This document shows, piece by piece, positions 38,101-49,317 of a stretch of 64,000 nucleotides of DNA; position 1 is the first letter of the stretch; each line of letters opens with the position of its first letter. The notes beneath the pieces were generated by a model, which searched no databases, had not been told where the DNA came from, and was given only the letters and a program-made list of their open reading frames with translations. Source of the DNA: Cyclospora cayetanensis (taxonomy: Eukaryota > Apicomplexa > Conoidasida > Eucoccidiorida > Eimeriidae); the NCBI RefSeq assembly GCF_002999335.1, contig NW_020312281.1:124001-188000 (forward strand), written 5' to 3'. A program made the position numbers and the translations under genes.

Positions 38101-38301
38101 GCTAGTGGTCTCTAGGAGCGGCGTGCAGATACCTGGAGGACTCAGCAGGGAGAGGCTCTCGTCGCCTCCTCGGAGCCGTTGCAGCTTCTTGGTGGGGTTC
38201 CTTACGCATTGTGGCTCCTCTACCGAATTCATGGTGGGGAGGAGGGCCCTGGCGATCCTTCTCGAGAAGCTACACGCAAACAAAAGATACAAGGAACGCA
38301 T
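35179..38301 (-). CDS. OGG1: 8-oxoguanine DNA glycosylase/AP lyase (8 exons, about 586 aa)
   Basis: Exons: 37581-38301, 37383-37485, 37075-37197, 36739 to about 36882, 36362-36531, 35966-36125, 35607-35743, 35179-35381. OGG1 blocks in order: LRVPPEELRPSACLTTGQSF, ALRKFFRLDVPF, DPVECLFCFICSANNNIPR, MVRRLRERFG, WHAFPSVASLA, LGLGYRARLV, then the helix-hairpin-helix PGVGRKVAECVALYG and WPIDTH, and YGPFAGWAQALLF. The catalytic Lys (about 479) and Asp (about 498) are 19 residues apart, as in human OGG1 (K249 and D268). It excises 8-oxoguanine opposite C in nucleus and/or mitochondrion. The first 220 residues are a lineage-specific low-complexity Ser/Pro/Arg-rich extension; its start (MRSLYLLFACSFSRRIARAL) may be an organelle-targeting signal. 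The left edge of exon 4 is the least certain junction. Confidence 0.92.
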
Positions 38302-38735
38302 ACGCTCCCACAATACTACTCAGATCAACGACTTTGCCAGAGTCTGGTCATGCACGAGGGCCCCACAAGGAGCAGAAGACCTTGCCAGAAGGCTATTGGT
38401 GCTGTACGGGTTCCCTCGGCGGTTCGAGCGATTTGCTTCGTCCTGTCTTCCTCTGTGACCAGTACGCTTGAAGCTGAAATACAGATGACCTAGGGAACGA
38501 AAAGGGTAGAGCAATTATGGAGGCGCCTTGGGGTGTTGGTGATGACCACCCCACCACGCAGCGGCAGGCCACTGGATCGTCAGGAGACCGTCAGGACTGG
38601 GGGGCCCCCATGAAAGCGTAGCGGCTTTTGTGAAAAGGGGATATCACTGCGCCGTTAAGCCTCTATATTCTGTGCAGATTGTTAAAGAACCCAATTTGCG
38701 GAGTAGATTCTGCGCAACCGTTTGATAAACGAAGA
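38302..38735. other. divergent intergenic region OGG1 / methyltransferase
   Basis: A head-to-head spacer of about 430 bases that could act as a shared promoter for the two divergent genes. No specific promoter element is recognisable. Confidence 0.4.
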
Positions 38736-41700
38736 ATGGTCGGTGGAAGTGGGGGCCCTTGGGGGCCCCCGGTCGGGGAGGAGGCATCCCTTGCCCAGAA
38801 CTTAGTGTCAAGAGATCTAACCCAGAACGAAGCCACTATGGCCTGTGAAGTGGTCCCATTGGAGAGCGAGAAGGGCTGTTTTGAGCACAGCCGGGATGCC
38901 TGTGAGCTGCAGGTGCTCTCCGTTGGCGCGCTAGGTGATCAATGCGATCGGCTGCATGGGACCCTTTGGGTGGAGGGAAAGCTGCTGGCTGTGCGGCGTC
39001 AGGGACAGGCCCTTGCATTCGCGGACGTGGAGGTATTTGGAGACACCCCGCAGCCTGGTTTATAGGGGTGTGAGGGAGGCAGTGTGCGTAGAGACCCGCA
39101 GCAGTTCGCTACAGAAAACGCACTTCAATTGGAGTTTCTGCTCGTCGGTTTCTGCTGCTGCCCCCGCAGGTTGCTTGCCAAAGGAAGGCGGAAGAGATGA
39201 CTGAGGCCATTCTTGGAGAGGCAGCAGACGCCCCAGTCCTTGAGGGAGACCCCGACTTGGCAGCTGCTGCTCCTCCTGCTGCTGCTGCAGCGTCTGACGA
39301 GGCGGCTAGAAGCCAAGTGCGGAGAGGCGGGCGCTGTCGTGTGCAGCTTGTTTTGTCTGCCGCGGAATACTGGTCATCGCCCTCCTTCGGGTCCTGTGAA
39401 CCTCCGAGGACAGCAGCAACACCAACCCTAGCGCCTGCCTCTGCTCGCGAAAGCGTCGCTACCCTTGGCCATGCGACGCCTGTGATAGCGGGATTCACGG
39501 AGACAGCAGGAACGACGGCAGCAGGCGTGGAGGCTGAAACAGTCAGAGCCAAGGGGATTCCTCTCCCCTGCGCGCTCGAGCTGCTGAAGCGGGCCCAGTC
39601 CCTCAGGGTCTTGAGCACTGCGACGCATGCCAACTCCAGAGGAACTCCCACTCTGACTGTTCGCCTTGTGCTCAGAGTAGAGGTATGTACGACAGTGAAG
39701 GAGATCCGTAAGAGTCCGTCCTTACCCCGGGCCTTTTCTGCCTCCCTTTATCTCTCCTCTGCTGCACAGCAGCGCCCGCCGCTGCAGTCCTCAGCAGCAG
39801 CTCGGGCGAAATAGCGCAAGCAGCACTTCCTCTTCTCCCTCAACGTCATCCCATTCGTCACGCCCGCAAGGTGCTAGGTCGTGTCTTCTTCTGATTTGAT
39901 CTCAAGGCAGTCCCCGACTTCTTTGCGTTTTCCCGCGTGGAATCTCTTTGGAGGCGTGGTATCCTCTCGGACAGTCAAGCAGCGGCGGCCTTTGGGTCCA
40001 GCGTAAAAATCCTAGAGGCTTTAAAGTGCGCAACCCCTCGTGAGGCGAAGCTCATTTTGAAGGCTGCCGCGCGGCGGGCAGCTGGCCTCAGGCTTTTTAG
40101 AGAGAACAGACGGCAGAAGCTCACCAAGGACGAGGAGGCCTTGTTATTGCAGGTCAGTTTCCTTCTCTCTCTCTATCGATATATCTCTATCCATCTCTAT
40201 CTGTCTCTATCTGTCTCTATCTTCAAGAGTAATTTGTGTAGTAATGCTGGGCACACGTCTCTCCTGTGCCCCTCTACGGTATACCTGCTATCGCGAAACA
40301 GGCCTGAGGGGCTACCTCTGGGCCTAGAAGCGCAGTATTTGGATTTTACCGCGGTTCTACTAGTGCGTTGTCTTCGCCGCTGTACAGTTGGAGCCGCTGC
40401 GGGTTGCCTGGCCCATACATCCCACAGCACCCGTTGACGTCTCGGCGAAGGGGGGGCCCTCGGAGGAGTCTCCCAAAGTCTCAGGAGTGGAGGAGGGCAG
40501 CAGGATGTCGCTGGCACTGGCGACTCTTGTGGATTTGCCAGAGGACAAGCAAACAATGGATCGCGTAGAATGGGTGCTGAAAAAGAAGCTGCCGCAGGTC
40601 GAATGGCTTGTTGCGCAGATCAAGGAGATGTACGACGCAAAGGCGCAAAGAGCCGCAGCAAGTGAGAGGGTTGAAGGACCACCAAGTATTGGCCTTCAAG
40701 TTAAGCGGCAGTTCTACGGGGCCTCTTGTTTCCTGGCAAGGGTCTAGTGCCTTGTGCTCTGCTTAGGCTTGTACTGCGCCTTCTCTTCCGGTGTGACTGT
40801 TTCTCAGTGAGTGACCCTTGGACCTTTAACTGCGTGGATGTGGGGGGAGGAAGGGGCCTCCTCGCTCTGGCGCTCGCAGAGGCCCTCCCCAAGGCCGAAG
40901 TGCGAGTCATAGATAACCACGCACCGTCAATAGAGGCCCTCAAGACACTGCTTCAGGACGAGAGGATGACGCGAATCAAGCCCATCCATGCAGACTTTGC
41001 TGAACTCCAAAACGACTTGTACGACCAGCACACGAGATTACGAAGGGCCCATCGACAATAAATGGCCTCTCAAGGCCCCTTTGCCCCTCTTCCCTCCCCC
41101 CTGTATAGGACTTCCTCTTTTCAGAAGAAAGGAAGAAAGTCGTGTAGAGACCGAGGAAGGAAGGGCTCTGCACCAACGAACAGGGGCTGCTACGGATGTG
41201 ACATGCGTCTCAAAAAGGAAGTTTTTCGAAACACCACGGCTATTACCCATATGAAGGGTTTACAGGCCCCTAGGCGCCTCTACATCCTAACCCTCCGGAA
41301 GTTTGCACTCTCGATATATGTGTGTCGGCGTCTGTGCAGGGGATTCCCGGATGTGCTGGTGGCTCTGCATGCTTGTGGGGGCCTAAGCGACGCTGTGATT
41401 GCTTCTGCAGTGAAGCACCGATGCAGCTTTCTGGTTTGTTGCTGCTGCTTTTCCAAGCATCCGGTCCTTCGGGACAGGACCCTCATTCAAAGAATTCTGC
41501 GCACCTCCCCGGCTGCCGCTGAAGGCACACAGTGCCTCCTCTGCGCACCGCAGATGGCAGTAGACACCCACATAAAAGGCGGTCCTTGCCCCCACAGACA
41601 GGCCCCAAATACATGTCCAGTGCCTCTTCCCCAGCCAGAGGCGTCCGTAGTAGGAGCAAAGGCATCTGGGGGAAAGAGCAGCGCGTTGGGTGCTCCTGGT

Positions 41701-42446
41701 GCAGCTGCAGTCGCGAGAGTTCGGGCAAACGTAGAGGGTCTTGAGGAGGCTTCCTCGGAGCTGCCTCAAGGAGCTTGTCAGGAGCTGCAAACCCTCTTCA
41801 GGTAAAGGCAAACTCTCTCTGGCTTGCTTGCTCCAGTGAAGAGGTAGTCGACTTTCTTCCGGGGGATTCCCCGTAGCAGGAAGCCCCACTCGTTCCCTGT
41901 GCTCCCGTGTCCTTTTTCGTCGAGGCAAGCTCTATATCATTCTACGTTTTTGCTTTATGCTCCTCTGGCAGTGCCCAGCTGCTGCTGCTGCTGCCAGTAG
42001 CGTCCACGGTGTACGTACGTTCCCGCGAACGTGCGTTGCTCTAGTAGCGCATTCCTCTACGCGGCCGCTACCTTATGCTTGATGAATTCGTGAAGGCCAA
42101 TCTTGACACTGCATTTTACTTGCCGGTCCGCTGTAGGCTCGCTTCCTTTGCTGCCTTCAGGCTCGCTGACAGCACCGACCCCACAGTCGGGCTGCAGGCA
42201 ATGTGGGCAGCCCTGGCGTGGAGGGCCTCCGTTGCAGTGTGCCTAGCGAACACTCCGGAGCCTGACGAGGAAGTGAGGCCCAATGAAGGGACTCCTCAGG
42301 GGCCCTCTGCCGCCTCCCTGCATTGCCGTCTTCTTTCGTTCCCCTCTTCGCTTTCTCAGAAGAACCTAGTTCTCCTGGGAACCTTCAGCCCCAGAGGAAG
42401 CGCCTCCCAGGAGGCCCCTAAAGGCCTTTCCGACCGCGCCCCTTAG
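38736..42446 (+). CDS. Methyltransf_32-type SAM-dependent methyltransferase with N-terminal OB-like domain (7 exons, 762 aa)
   Basis: Exons 38736-39032, 39170-39682, 39907-40152, 40388-40661, 40808-41018, 41340-41801, 42161-42446; phases agree (763 codons). Residues about 70-100 (LHGTLWVEGKLLAVRRQGQA, then LAFADVE) resemble the first strands of a tRNA-anticodon-type OB fold. A long helical, Ala-rich middle follows. Residues about 450-540 carry the SAM site VDVGGGRGLLALALAEALPK, an acidic strand end (VIDNHAPS), DVLVALHACGGLSD and a Cys cluster LVCCCCFSKHP, all hallmarks of PF13679 (METTL25/GSTCD-like). The C-terminal RLADSTDPTVGLQAMWAALA fits the family's closing helix. Substrate unknown; an RNA target is suggested only by the OB-like part. 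The exon 3 acceptor (CTCAAG|GCA) is weak. Confidence 0.8.
40163..40225. repeat. intronic TCTATC/TCTG repeat
   Basis: Tandem TCTATC, TCTGTC and TCTCTA units lie immediately after the third methyltransferase donor site. A similar repeat lies in a prohibitin 2 intron at about 45,015-45,062. Confidence 0.8.
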
Positions 42447-43260
42447 ACTAGCGTAGTGGGCGGCTGCCTGTCATAGGGCAGCGAAGACTTTCGATCTCTA
42501 GGCTCTATCGAGTAAAGTCTTTTTTAAAGTGTGATGTCGCCAGATTAACAGGAACGTAGGAATACCCCGGCAGCTTGGAAGCCCCCTAGCGCCGCCTCAG
42601 GGCAGGCAATTAAAAGTCCCTTTTCTGCTCCCACAGGAGCAGCCAGGGGCACCAGCGTCACCTTGTGCAGAGCCGCCAGCCTCTCAAACAAAAATGAAGG
42701 GCCTGCCGCAGCTCTGAGGATAATATGTACAAGTCTACGCTTGCCGCCAGCACAAGAATAAGAAACCCCTTAAGGGCCGACTGCAGACCCGAAAATGAGG
42801 TACCTATCCTCCGCGGGGGGTTCTCAGCTCATCGCAAACCCCCCAGCGGCTCCTCTAGTCTTCCAGTGACCTACTTAGCGGCACCCAAATACTCGGTGGA
42901 AAAGTTCTTGCCCCTGGATACAGACACACAAACACACGTTTATACATGCATATACACATGGAGGCGTATTTGCAAGTTCCCTTTCCTCTAAAAGGCTCCC
43001 CTCATTCTACCGTTGAAACTCGACACAGCAGCCCGTACAAACGTCTCTTGCGAGCACCCCCGCTTCTTCTAAAACCTGCCCCCTACTAGGCTTCCATTCA
43101 CGGGGGCCCCAAGGCGGGACTGGGTACGCTTCTGGGGCCCTGGCGTCTGAGAGGGACGAAAGCGGGAGGGAGGCCCCTAAATGCAGGGCCTCTTACTGCG
43201 TTACACGGCTACATGGGTGTGCATGCACGGGCGTCGTGTGGGTCAGTTCGGGTCAGTGCC
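42447..43260. other. intergenic region between convergent genes
   Basis: It separates the 3' ends of the methyltransferase and prohibitin 2. A CACA/TATA tract lies at about 42,920-42,960. No supported gene. Confidence 0.5.
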
Positions 43261-45575
43261 CTACACTGCAAGGTTCAGGAGAAGAGACTCTGAAGACAAA
43301 AGAACTTTGTTTGCCGATTTCGCAATGGTCTGCGCAACATCGCGAGCAGTGTCGATCCTCCTCAGCTCCAGGAATGCAGGGTTCGACTTGACGGCATTTC
43401 CAATCTGCGAGGCAGACGCACCCACAGGCCCACAACAGACGGACGCAGATGGCCTAGGGCAGGTGCAGCAGTTGCGTGTGGAAAGGGCCACACGACAAAC
43501 TCATGGCTAACACACCACAGGTTAAGACAGCAGCAGACAGCCAAAAAGCCGACGACAGAGGGAGGCCGGTTAGGGCGCTCTGCAAAAAACGAGGCGCTCA
43601 ACAGGAGCCAAAAAAATGCAAGGCCTTGCCTGACCTTCTGCATTCGCCCCACTGTACATACGGTACCGCAGGAAATTGGCATACAGCCAAGCGGGGAATG
43701 CTTTTTTCGAGCGGCCCAAGCATGCATGCACGCTTTGCGACGCCTCGAGAGATGCACGATCCAAGGGCTTTACACATGCTCAGCACCCCTAGGCCTTTTA
43801 AAGCGCGACTTCTACCAGCACCAACCGAGCGGCAATCAGCCCGTGCAGACTCACAAGTTTGGCCGCCTCGGCTTCTCCCTGTGCTCTAATGATAGTGCTC
43901 TTTTTTTCCTCCAAGGCCTTCAGCACGACGTATTTACTCCTCTCGGCCTGCTGCTGCGCAACCTGCTTGGCTTCCACAGCCCTCTCATACTCCGGGCTGA
44001 AACTCAAGTGCGTCTGAGCACGCGCATACACACACATATGTACACATACATGGATGTACACATATATATATATATATGCATACATGCATGTACACGTAAA
44101 TATATATAAACATACATGAATATACAGACATACACGTATATAGACACTTATAGAGACACACACAAGTGCACAAGGCAGCTCTAGAAGTCCTAAAGGCCAC
44201 TGTGGCAACGTCGCGAAAAATATACATGGGGCCCCTGCCCTAGTGATGCCCAGGCTGCAAAGCCGCTCTTCACTGCCCTCGGCATCTACCGTGTCAGCTG
44301 TGTGTGCTGCCTGTTCTCAGTTCAACTCAGGGCACCCCACTGAGAGCAGAAGATGAGGCAGAAGGCGAAAAGAGAAAGCATGCAGAATGGCCTGTCCCTT
44401 CGCAACCCCCTAGACACCTCCCCGTATAAAGGGCCCCTGATCTACCCCCGCCATGAGGCGCTCGCATCAACGCCCTGCAAATAATGAAAAGCCTACGAAA
44501 ATTTTCCACTCGGGCAGGGCCCCTTAGTACACTCAGTAAGGCACTGGAAATTGCAAGGAAATGCTCTGTCCGAATAAGCACGCACCAAAGACACGTCATC
44601 GAGAAGAATATTAAAGTCCTTTGCTCTTTGCACGAGTTGATCCCGCACGTTCCTCGAGACAAGCTCTCTTTGGGTGATGAGCTGGGACGCGTTGAATTGC
44701 GCAACCACCGACTTCAAGACCTCATTAATTATAGATGGCAGCACCTTCTCATCGTAGTCCATGCCCAGACGTCTGTACACTTCGGGGAGGCGGCGCTCAT
44801 CCGGGCGAGAGAGCACGCGGCATGTGATGCTGACCATCTGAAGGTCTGCGAACAAATAGCGGGGCACCAAACGCTGTGTCATGATAAAACGGTGCATTTT
44901 GCGCTTTTCACGGTCCCTTATACATAGGAGGCCTTGCACAGAAACCCTTCTTACGTAAAAGACAGCGAACAAGAGTTGCCGTCCATAAAAAAGAGGCCCA
45001 CAACGCTGTGCACTCTGTCTATCTATCTATGTCTTCCAGTCTCTATCTGTCTGTTTCCCTCTCTTTTCTTCGAGCCCCCTCTTACCCCTCGATCCCGAGA
45101 GGCTCATGAGCACTCTGGGCCTTGTGCGAACATCGTAGATGATGGGCCGCTCTAGAAACGGAATGCAGAAGTGGGTACCCTCGAAGTACACTCGGTCGCT
45201 AATGCCTCTCAGGCGATTGTATATAATCGCCCTGTGGCCTGCCTCCACTGCAGATCGCAACAATGCAACATATCAAATCCGCAATCAACACTCTAAAGCG
45301 ACGGTTCTGGCAAGGCCGACGGCCCCCAGATGTGACGGGAGCCTCAAAGCCTACGCCCGGCGCGCTGCCTTGAGTCTGCCGAAAAATAGGAAAGGCAGGC
45401 TGTGACATATATGGAGTTGTCAAAGAGGAGGCGCTAGCAGGTACGCAGAGAAGTTCCATAGATCGAGGCCCCTACCGTTATACAAAGAGGTGTTGAAGAG
45501 CCCGATTGCCCCGGCGACGCCGGCCAAGGCCACTGCACCCGCTCCTCCAATTCTCTTTAGCGCCTGCGGGTCCAT
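43261..45575 (-). CDS. PHB2: prohibitin 2 (5 exons, 274 aa)
   Basis: Exons 45476-45575, 45086-45247, 44586-44845, 43855-44013 and 43261-43404 agree in phase (275 codons). The N-terminal hydrophobic segment ([20 protein letters not shown]) is the inner-membrane anchor. The SPFH/PHB domain follows: [49 protein letters not shown] and [16 protein letters not shown], which identify PHB2 rather than PHB1. The C-terminal coiled coil ([24 protein letters not shown]) is encoded by exon 4. Prohibitins form rings in the mitochondrial inner membrane that support cristae and respiratory-chain assembly. The last exon is shorter and more divergent than in animals. Introns contain CA/TA and CTAT/CTGT microsatellites. 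Confidence 0.95.
44020..44170. repeat. CACA/TATA intronic microsatellite in PHB2
   Basis: Alternating CATACA and TATATA tracts lie directly upstream (in gene sense) of the exon 4 acceptor. Tyr/Val/Cys-rich open frames here are repeat artefacts. Confidence 0.85.
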
Positions 45576-47140
45576 TCTGTATGAAAGGCTTGGCAGTATC
45601 GTCTACAAGCGGCAGTCTGAGTGTACTGCTGGCACTCTCAACCAAGTTGGCCGGGGGGGTTCGCTAGAAGGGAAGGCGATCGGCCCTTGCAAATCTAAAA
45701 AGGATGAAATTCCAGAGGGTGGCATAAAGGAAGAAGGAAGATACGAAGAAAAACAGGGAGAGGGGTCCGAGATGGTCTACATGTAATGTGGTGTGTACAT
45801 GCACCCCAAAGAGCCCCTCGCGATCGAGCTAAGCTTTCACGCCTCCAGTGGCCGTAAAACCGCAAATGCAATAGGGTTATGGATAAAATAAGGAATTTTG
45901 CGTGCGAATAAGCCGCCATCAGAATAGAAGAATCCGGGCCCGCCGCATGCAGCTGTGGGGTGTGGGGCTGGAACAGACCGTGGTCGTTCAGGGCTTGGAC
46001 GAAACTTCCATAACCGAGTATCTTCTCACCACATAAATGCCTTCGTAAGGGCCCTCAATCACCAAGAGTCCCTCCCACGCAGCTACTGCGCCTCACACTG
46101 CAACTTTGTTTTTCTCCGCACGCATGCCCGTAGGCCCAGTGCGCATGCGTCCCCCCTGTGCCCACGAATGACCGCTGTCTTTAACCATCTATGGTTGCAT
46201 TCAGCTCAGTAGCTCTGTGGCGAAGTAGAGGGGCTATTATGGGGGCGTTCTGTCTTACTGCCGGAGGTCGCAGACTTCCGATCTCTACTCGTGTGCATTT
46301 AGACAGGGCAGAGGCTGTGGAATACTTAGAAAAAAAGCACACAAGAGGCGCCCTCTAAAAGTACCTCATACTAGCTACAGAAATATATCTTAGAAGCCTC
46401 TTATTGCATTGCAGAGGGCTTTTGCCCTAATGGCGCCTGACAAGAAGAGACGCCCCCAGTAAGATAAAACAGGGTAGACGACGAGGGACCTCTGTGTCGA
46501 GGGCGCTGTGCTTCTGGTTCCTCACGCTCTTCGCGGCTCACTTGTTCTCTGCCTTTCTCTATCACAACCTGTTTAATGCCAAACTTGCGCCCATTGGGCA
46601 CTTTTCGGCGCCCTACACGGCCGGCCTTGCTTTATATAGTGTAGTGGTTAAGGCCAACGGGGGACGCCTAGATGATGCATCACTGCAACAACTCTCCAGC
46701 TCGTTGACTTTCACTGCGGCTATCTGTGTGCCTCTCGAGCATAGCTAGCTGAGAAAGCCCTGATAACCCCCTGCAGGCTTTCTCAACGCGTACTGCCTTA
46801 GAACGCTCGGCCAAGAACCCTGACAGGGGCCGCTATCATGCGCCGTCCTACCCTTGGGCCCGCATCGATCCGCACTGATCCACTAAGCGCTTGAAGCACT
46901 TTTTAAGTGTAGAACGCAGACCAGCAACACGAATCTTTCAGCTGGCATCCGTGCACAACCCCTCTAATGACTGCTCCGTACTCCCCTGTGCCCTCTTGTG
47001 CTGCATATGGCATCCAGTTGCACTGCCTAGATCAAGACATTTCAAGCGTGAATACGGACGTTCTTATACTATCCTTCGTTTTAAACCAGAGAGGTTTCTG
47101 GCCATTCGCCATGGCGTCGTGTATGTTGTGGCGATGCACT
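45576..47140. other. intergenic region; one weak plus-strand membrane ORF at about 46,494-46,748
   Basis: The frame at 46,494-46,748 has a hydrophobic stretch (LCFWFLTLFAAHLFSAFLYH) followed by a soluble part with KANGGRLDDASLQQLSSSLT. It lacks an ATG at its left end and I found no partner exons, so it could be an exon of an unrecognised gene. The remainder shows nothing supported. Confidence 0.3.
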
Positions 47141-49275
47141 TTACTCCTCCGCATTGCCAAGGGCACTAAAGCCCTCTTCCCACAGCTCTTCCCATTGCTG
47201 GGCATCTTCATCGTCAGCCTGTTGTGCTGCCTCGGGCTCTTGACAGTCGCTTCCCATCTCGCCTTGAGGGGCTAACGCTGGAGGGCCTTGAGGAGCGGTC
47301 TCTGCGCCTCCTCCATCAGGGAGCGTTCCAGAGGCTCCCAGATCGGCTGGCTTGAGCAGCCCGTGGAGTGCCTCGCTGAGATGAAGATAGCTGGATTTTT
47401 GCAACCTGCGAACCGCTTTGTCCACGGCTTTGATGACGGGTCCGTAGATGTCGTCTGCGGGCGAAAGAAACACACAACCATCCATCCAGCACGCATCAGT
47501 GCCACTGGCTACCCACTATGATTAGATTTGTTCCCTCCAGCCCTGAGCTTGCAGCCCTCCGGCCCTGCACACCGTCAGCAAGTCTGCTTTTGAAAATATA
47601 CATGCCGCCGCACACTCTGTTGAAGGCATGCTCCCCCAGGGCCTTGTTGCTGGCCCCGCACCTCGAAACCTCGATAACGTGCATTCTCCCGCCGCCTAAC
47701 ACAGCCCCAACCCCTGTGTGTGTGTTTTTTGTGTGTGTGCGTGCGTTTCTTGTGTGTGTGCGTGTGTGTGGCGTGTCGGTGCCTCGAACTAGCTTGCCCG
47801 GAGCAGAGCCACGCTTCCTTACCCTTTAACGGATCATGACCCTCCTCGGGTTCCCAGCAGCACCTAGCAATCCCCTCACACTGTCGAAAGTCGAATGCAG
47901 ACTCGAGAGGCCGCCTGCCCAGCAAACGCACATCCACAAGAAGGCGGCCCACATACCACAGGTTCTCCGCCTCGATAAGGGGGCGAGCGATGTATGACGA
48001 ATGCGCCTAGCCACGTCTCGAGCAGATAGGCAGTTGGCGAACTAACAAAGGGGCTGTGCAAACGACAGGGTCCATTAGAGGCATTCGCGAAGCATCGGGA
48101 GAGAGGCCTGGATGGGGTAGAAAGATGTGAGGCGCCTGCCTGAACCTACCTCCAAGTGTACAAAGCTTTTTCAAGCCACGTTATATGGACCTGCATGCAT
48201 CCCCACACCCACCAGCCACACGCGCGGATATAGGGTCAATACAGTTCACTACCAAAGCGGCTCTATCTGCCGATGTACATATATACACAAATATATATAC
48301 ACATATGCCTTTTTAGTAGTCAAAACAACGGCCCCCTACCGTAATCGGTAACTAGAAGTTTAAATGCTAGCTGGCTAGCCAAAGGAACCTTTCTATGATG
48401 GACGCACTCTTGGAAGGCCCATTTTGGTGGCCTGCAGATACTTGTCCGTCACTGAGGCATGACCATGCAAAAGCACTCCCACAAGAGCAACACGTCTTTA
48501 AGAGCCTCTCGAGACGGCCTCTACGGATTGTAGTGAAGTTTGCCTCATGGGAAATCCACAAGTAGGGGCTACCTTTTGTGCACAGGAGGTGCGTGCAATT
48601 CTCCGTAAAATCGTCGGAGACGGTGCCCCCCAAGACGGTGATGAGACGGCCCAAATCGGTGCAAGAGAGGCGTGGCAGATGGCGGCCCTGCACTCCGGTA
48701 GACGATATTACAGTACCTAAACACCCGCGGACGCAGCATTACCCCATCTGCGTGAAAGCTTCTGCTGCTGCTGTTGCTGCTCTTGCTGCTGCTGCCTCTG
48801 CAGCACGTGCGGGAGCGAAGCGCGGAGGAAGTTTGAGCAAGGTTAGCCGAGGGAAAGTGCCTATTATGGCATTGGCTCCTATGCGTTTGCGGGTGTCAGT
48901 ATTTGGGAGCCTCGGCGTTTGCTGATGCCAAAACCTCTTGCTGGGCAGGTTGCATGAAGAGGGGCAGCAAAAAGGACGGACCGAATGAAAGCCATACGCC
49001 ATGCTAGAGAATGAGGGGGGAGGCAACGCACACATACCTCGCAGTGCCTGTTGCCGAAAGGCCTGCAACACCCAGGAGACATCCGGCAGATTACGAAGCA
49101 CGGAGAGGGCAATCGGGCACGACTCATCCTCCGTGAGACGGTTCTTTCTCCTGCAAAGCCCTACGCGTTCCCGAGGATTTTCGCCACCAGAAGCACTAGG
49201 CGCCTTGATCCTGCCGTTGCAGGAATGCACTCCGCTGCGTTCCTCTCCAGAACCTTCTCCACTGCTGCTCGCTGC

Positions 49276-49317
<42 letters not shown>

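Noticed and set aside
44020..44200. Tyr/Val/Cys-rich peptide frame within the PHB2 locus
   Set aside because: It is translation of an intronic CACA/TATA repeat.
47141..48006. A separate gene for the last three exons of the FCP1 locus
   Set aside because: No start codon or first exon could be placed; the first of these exons begins at an acceptor just after an in-frame stop, so it needs an upstream exon, and only FCP1 exons lie there. Kept as part of FCP1 with a stated doubt.
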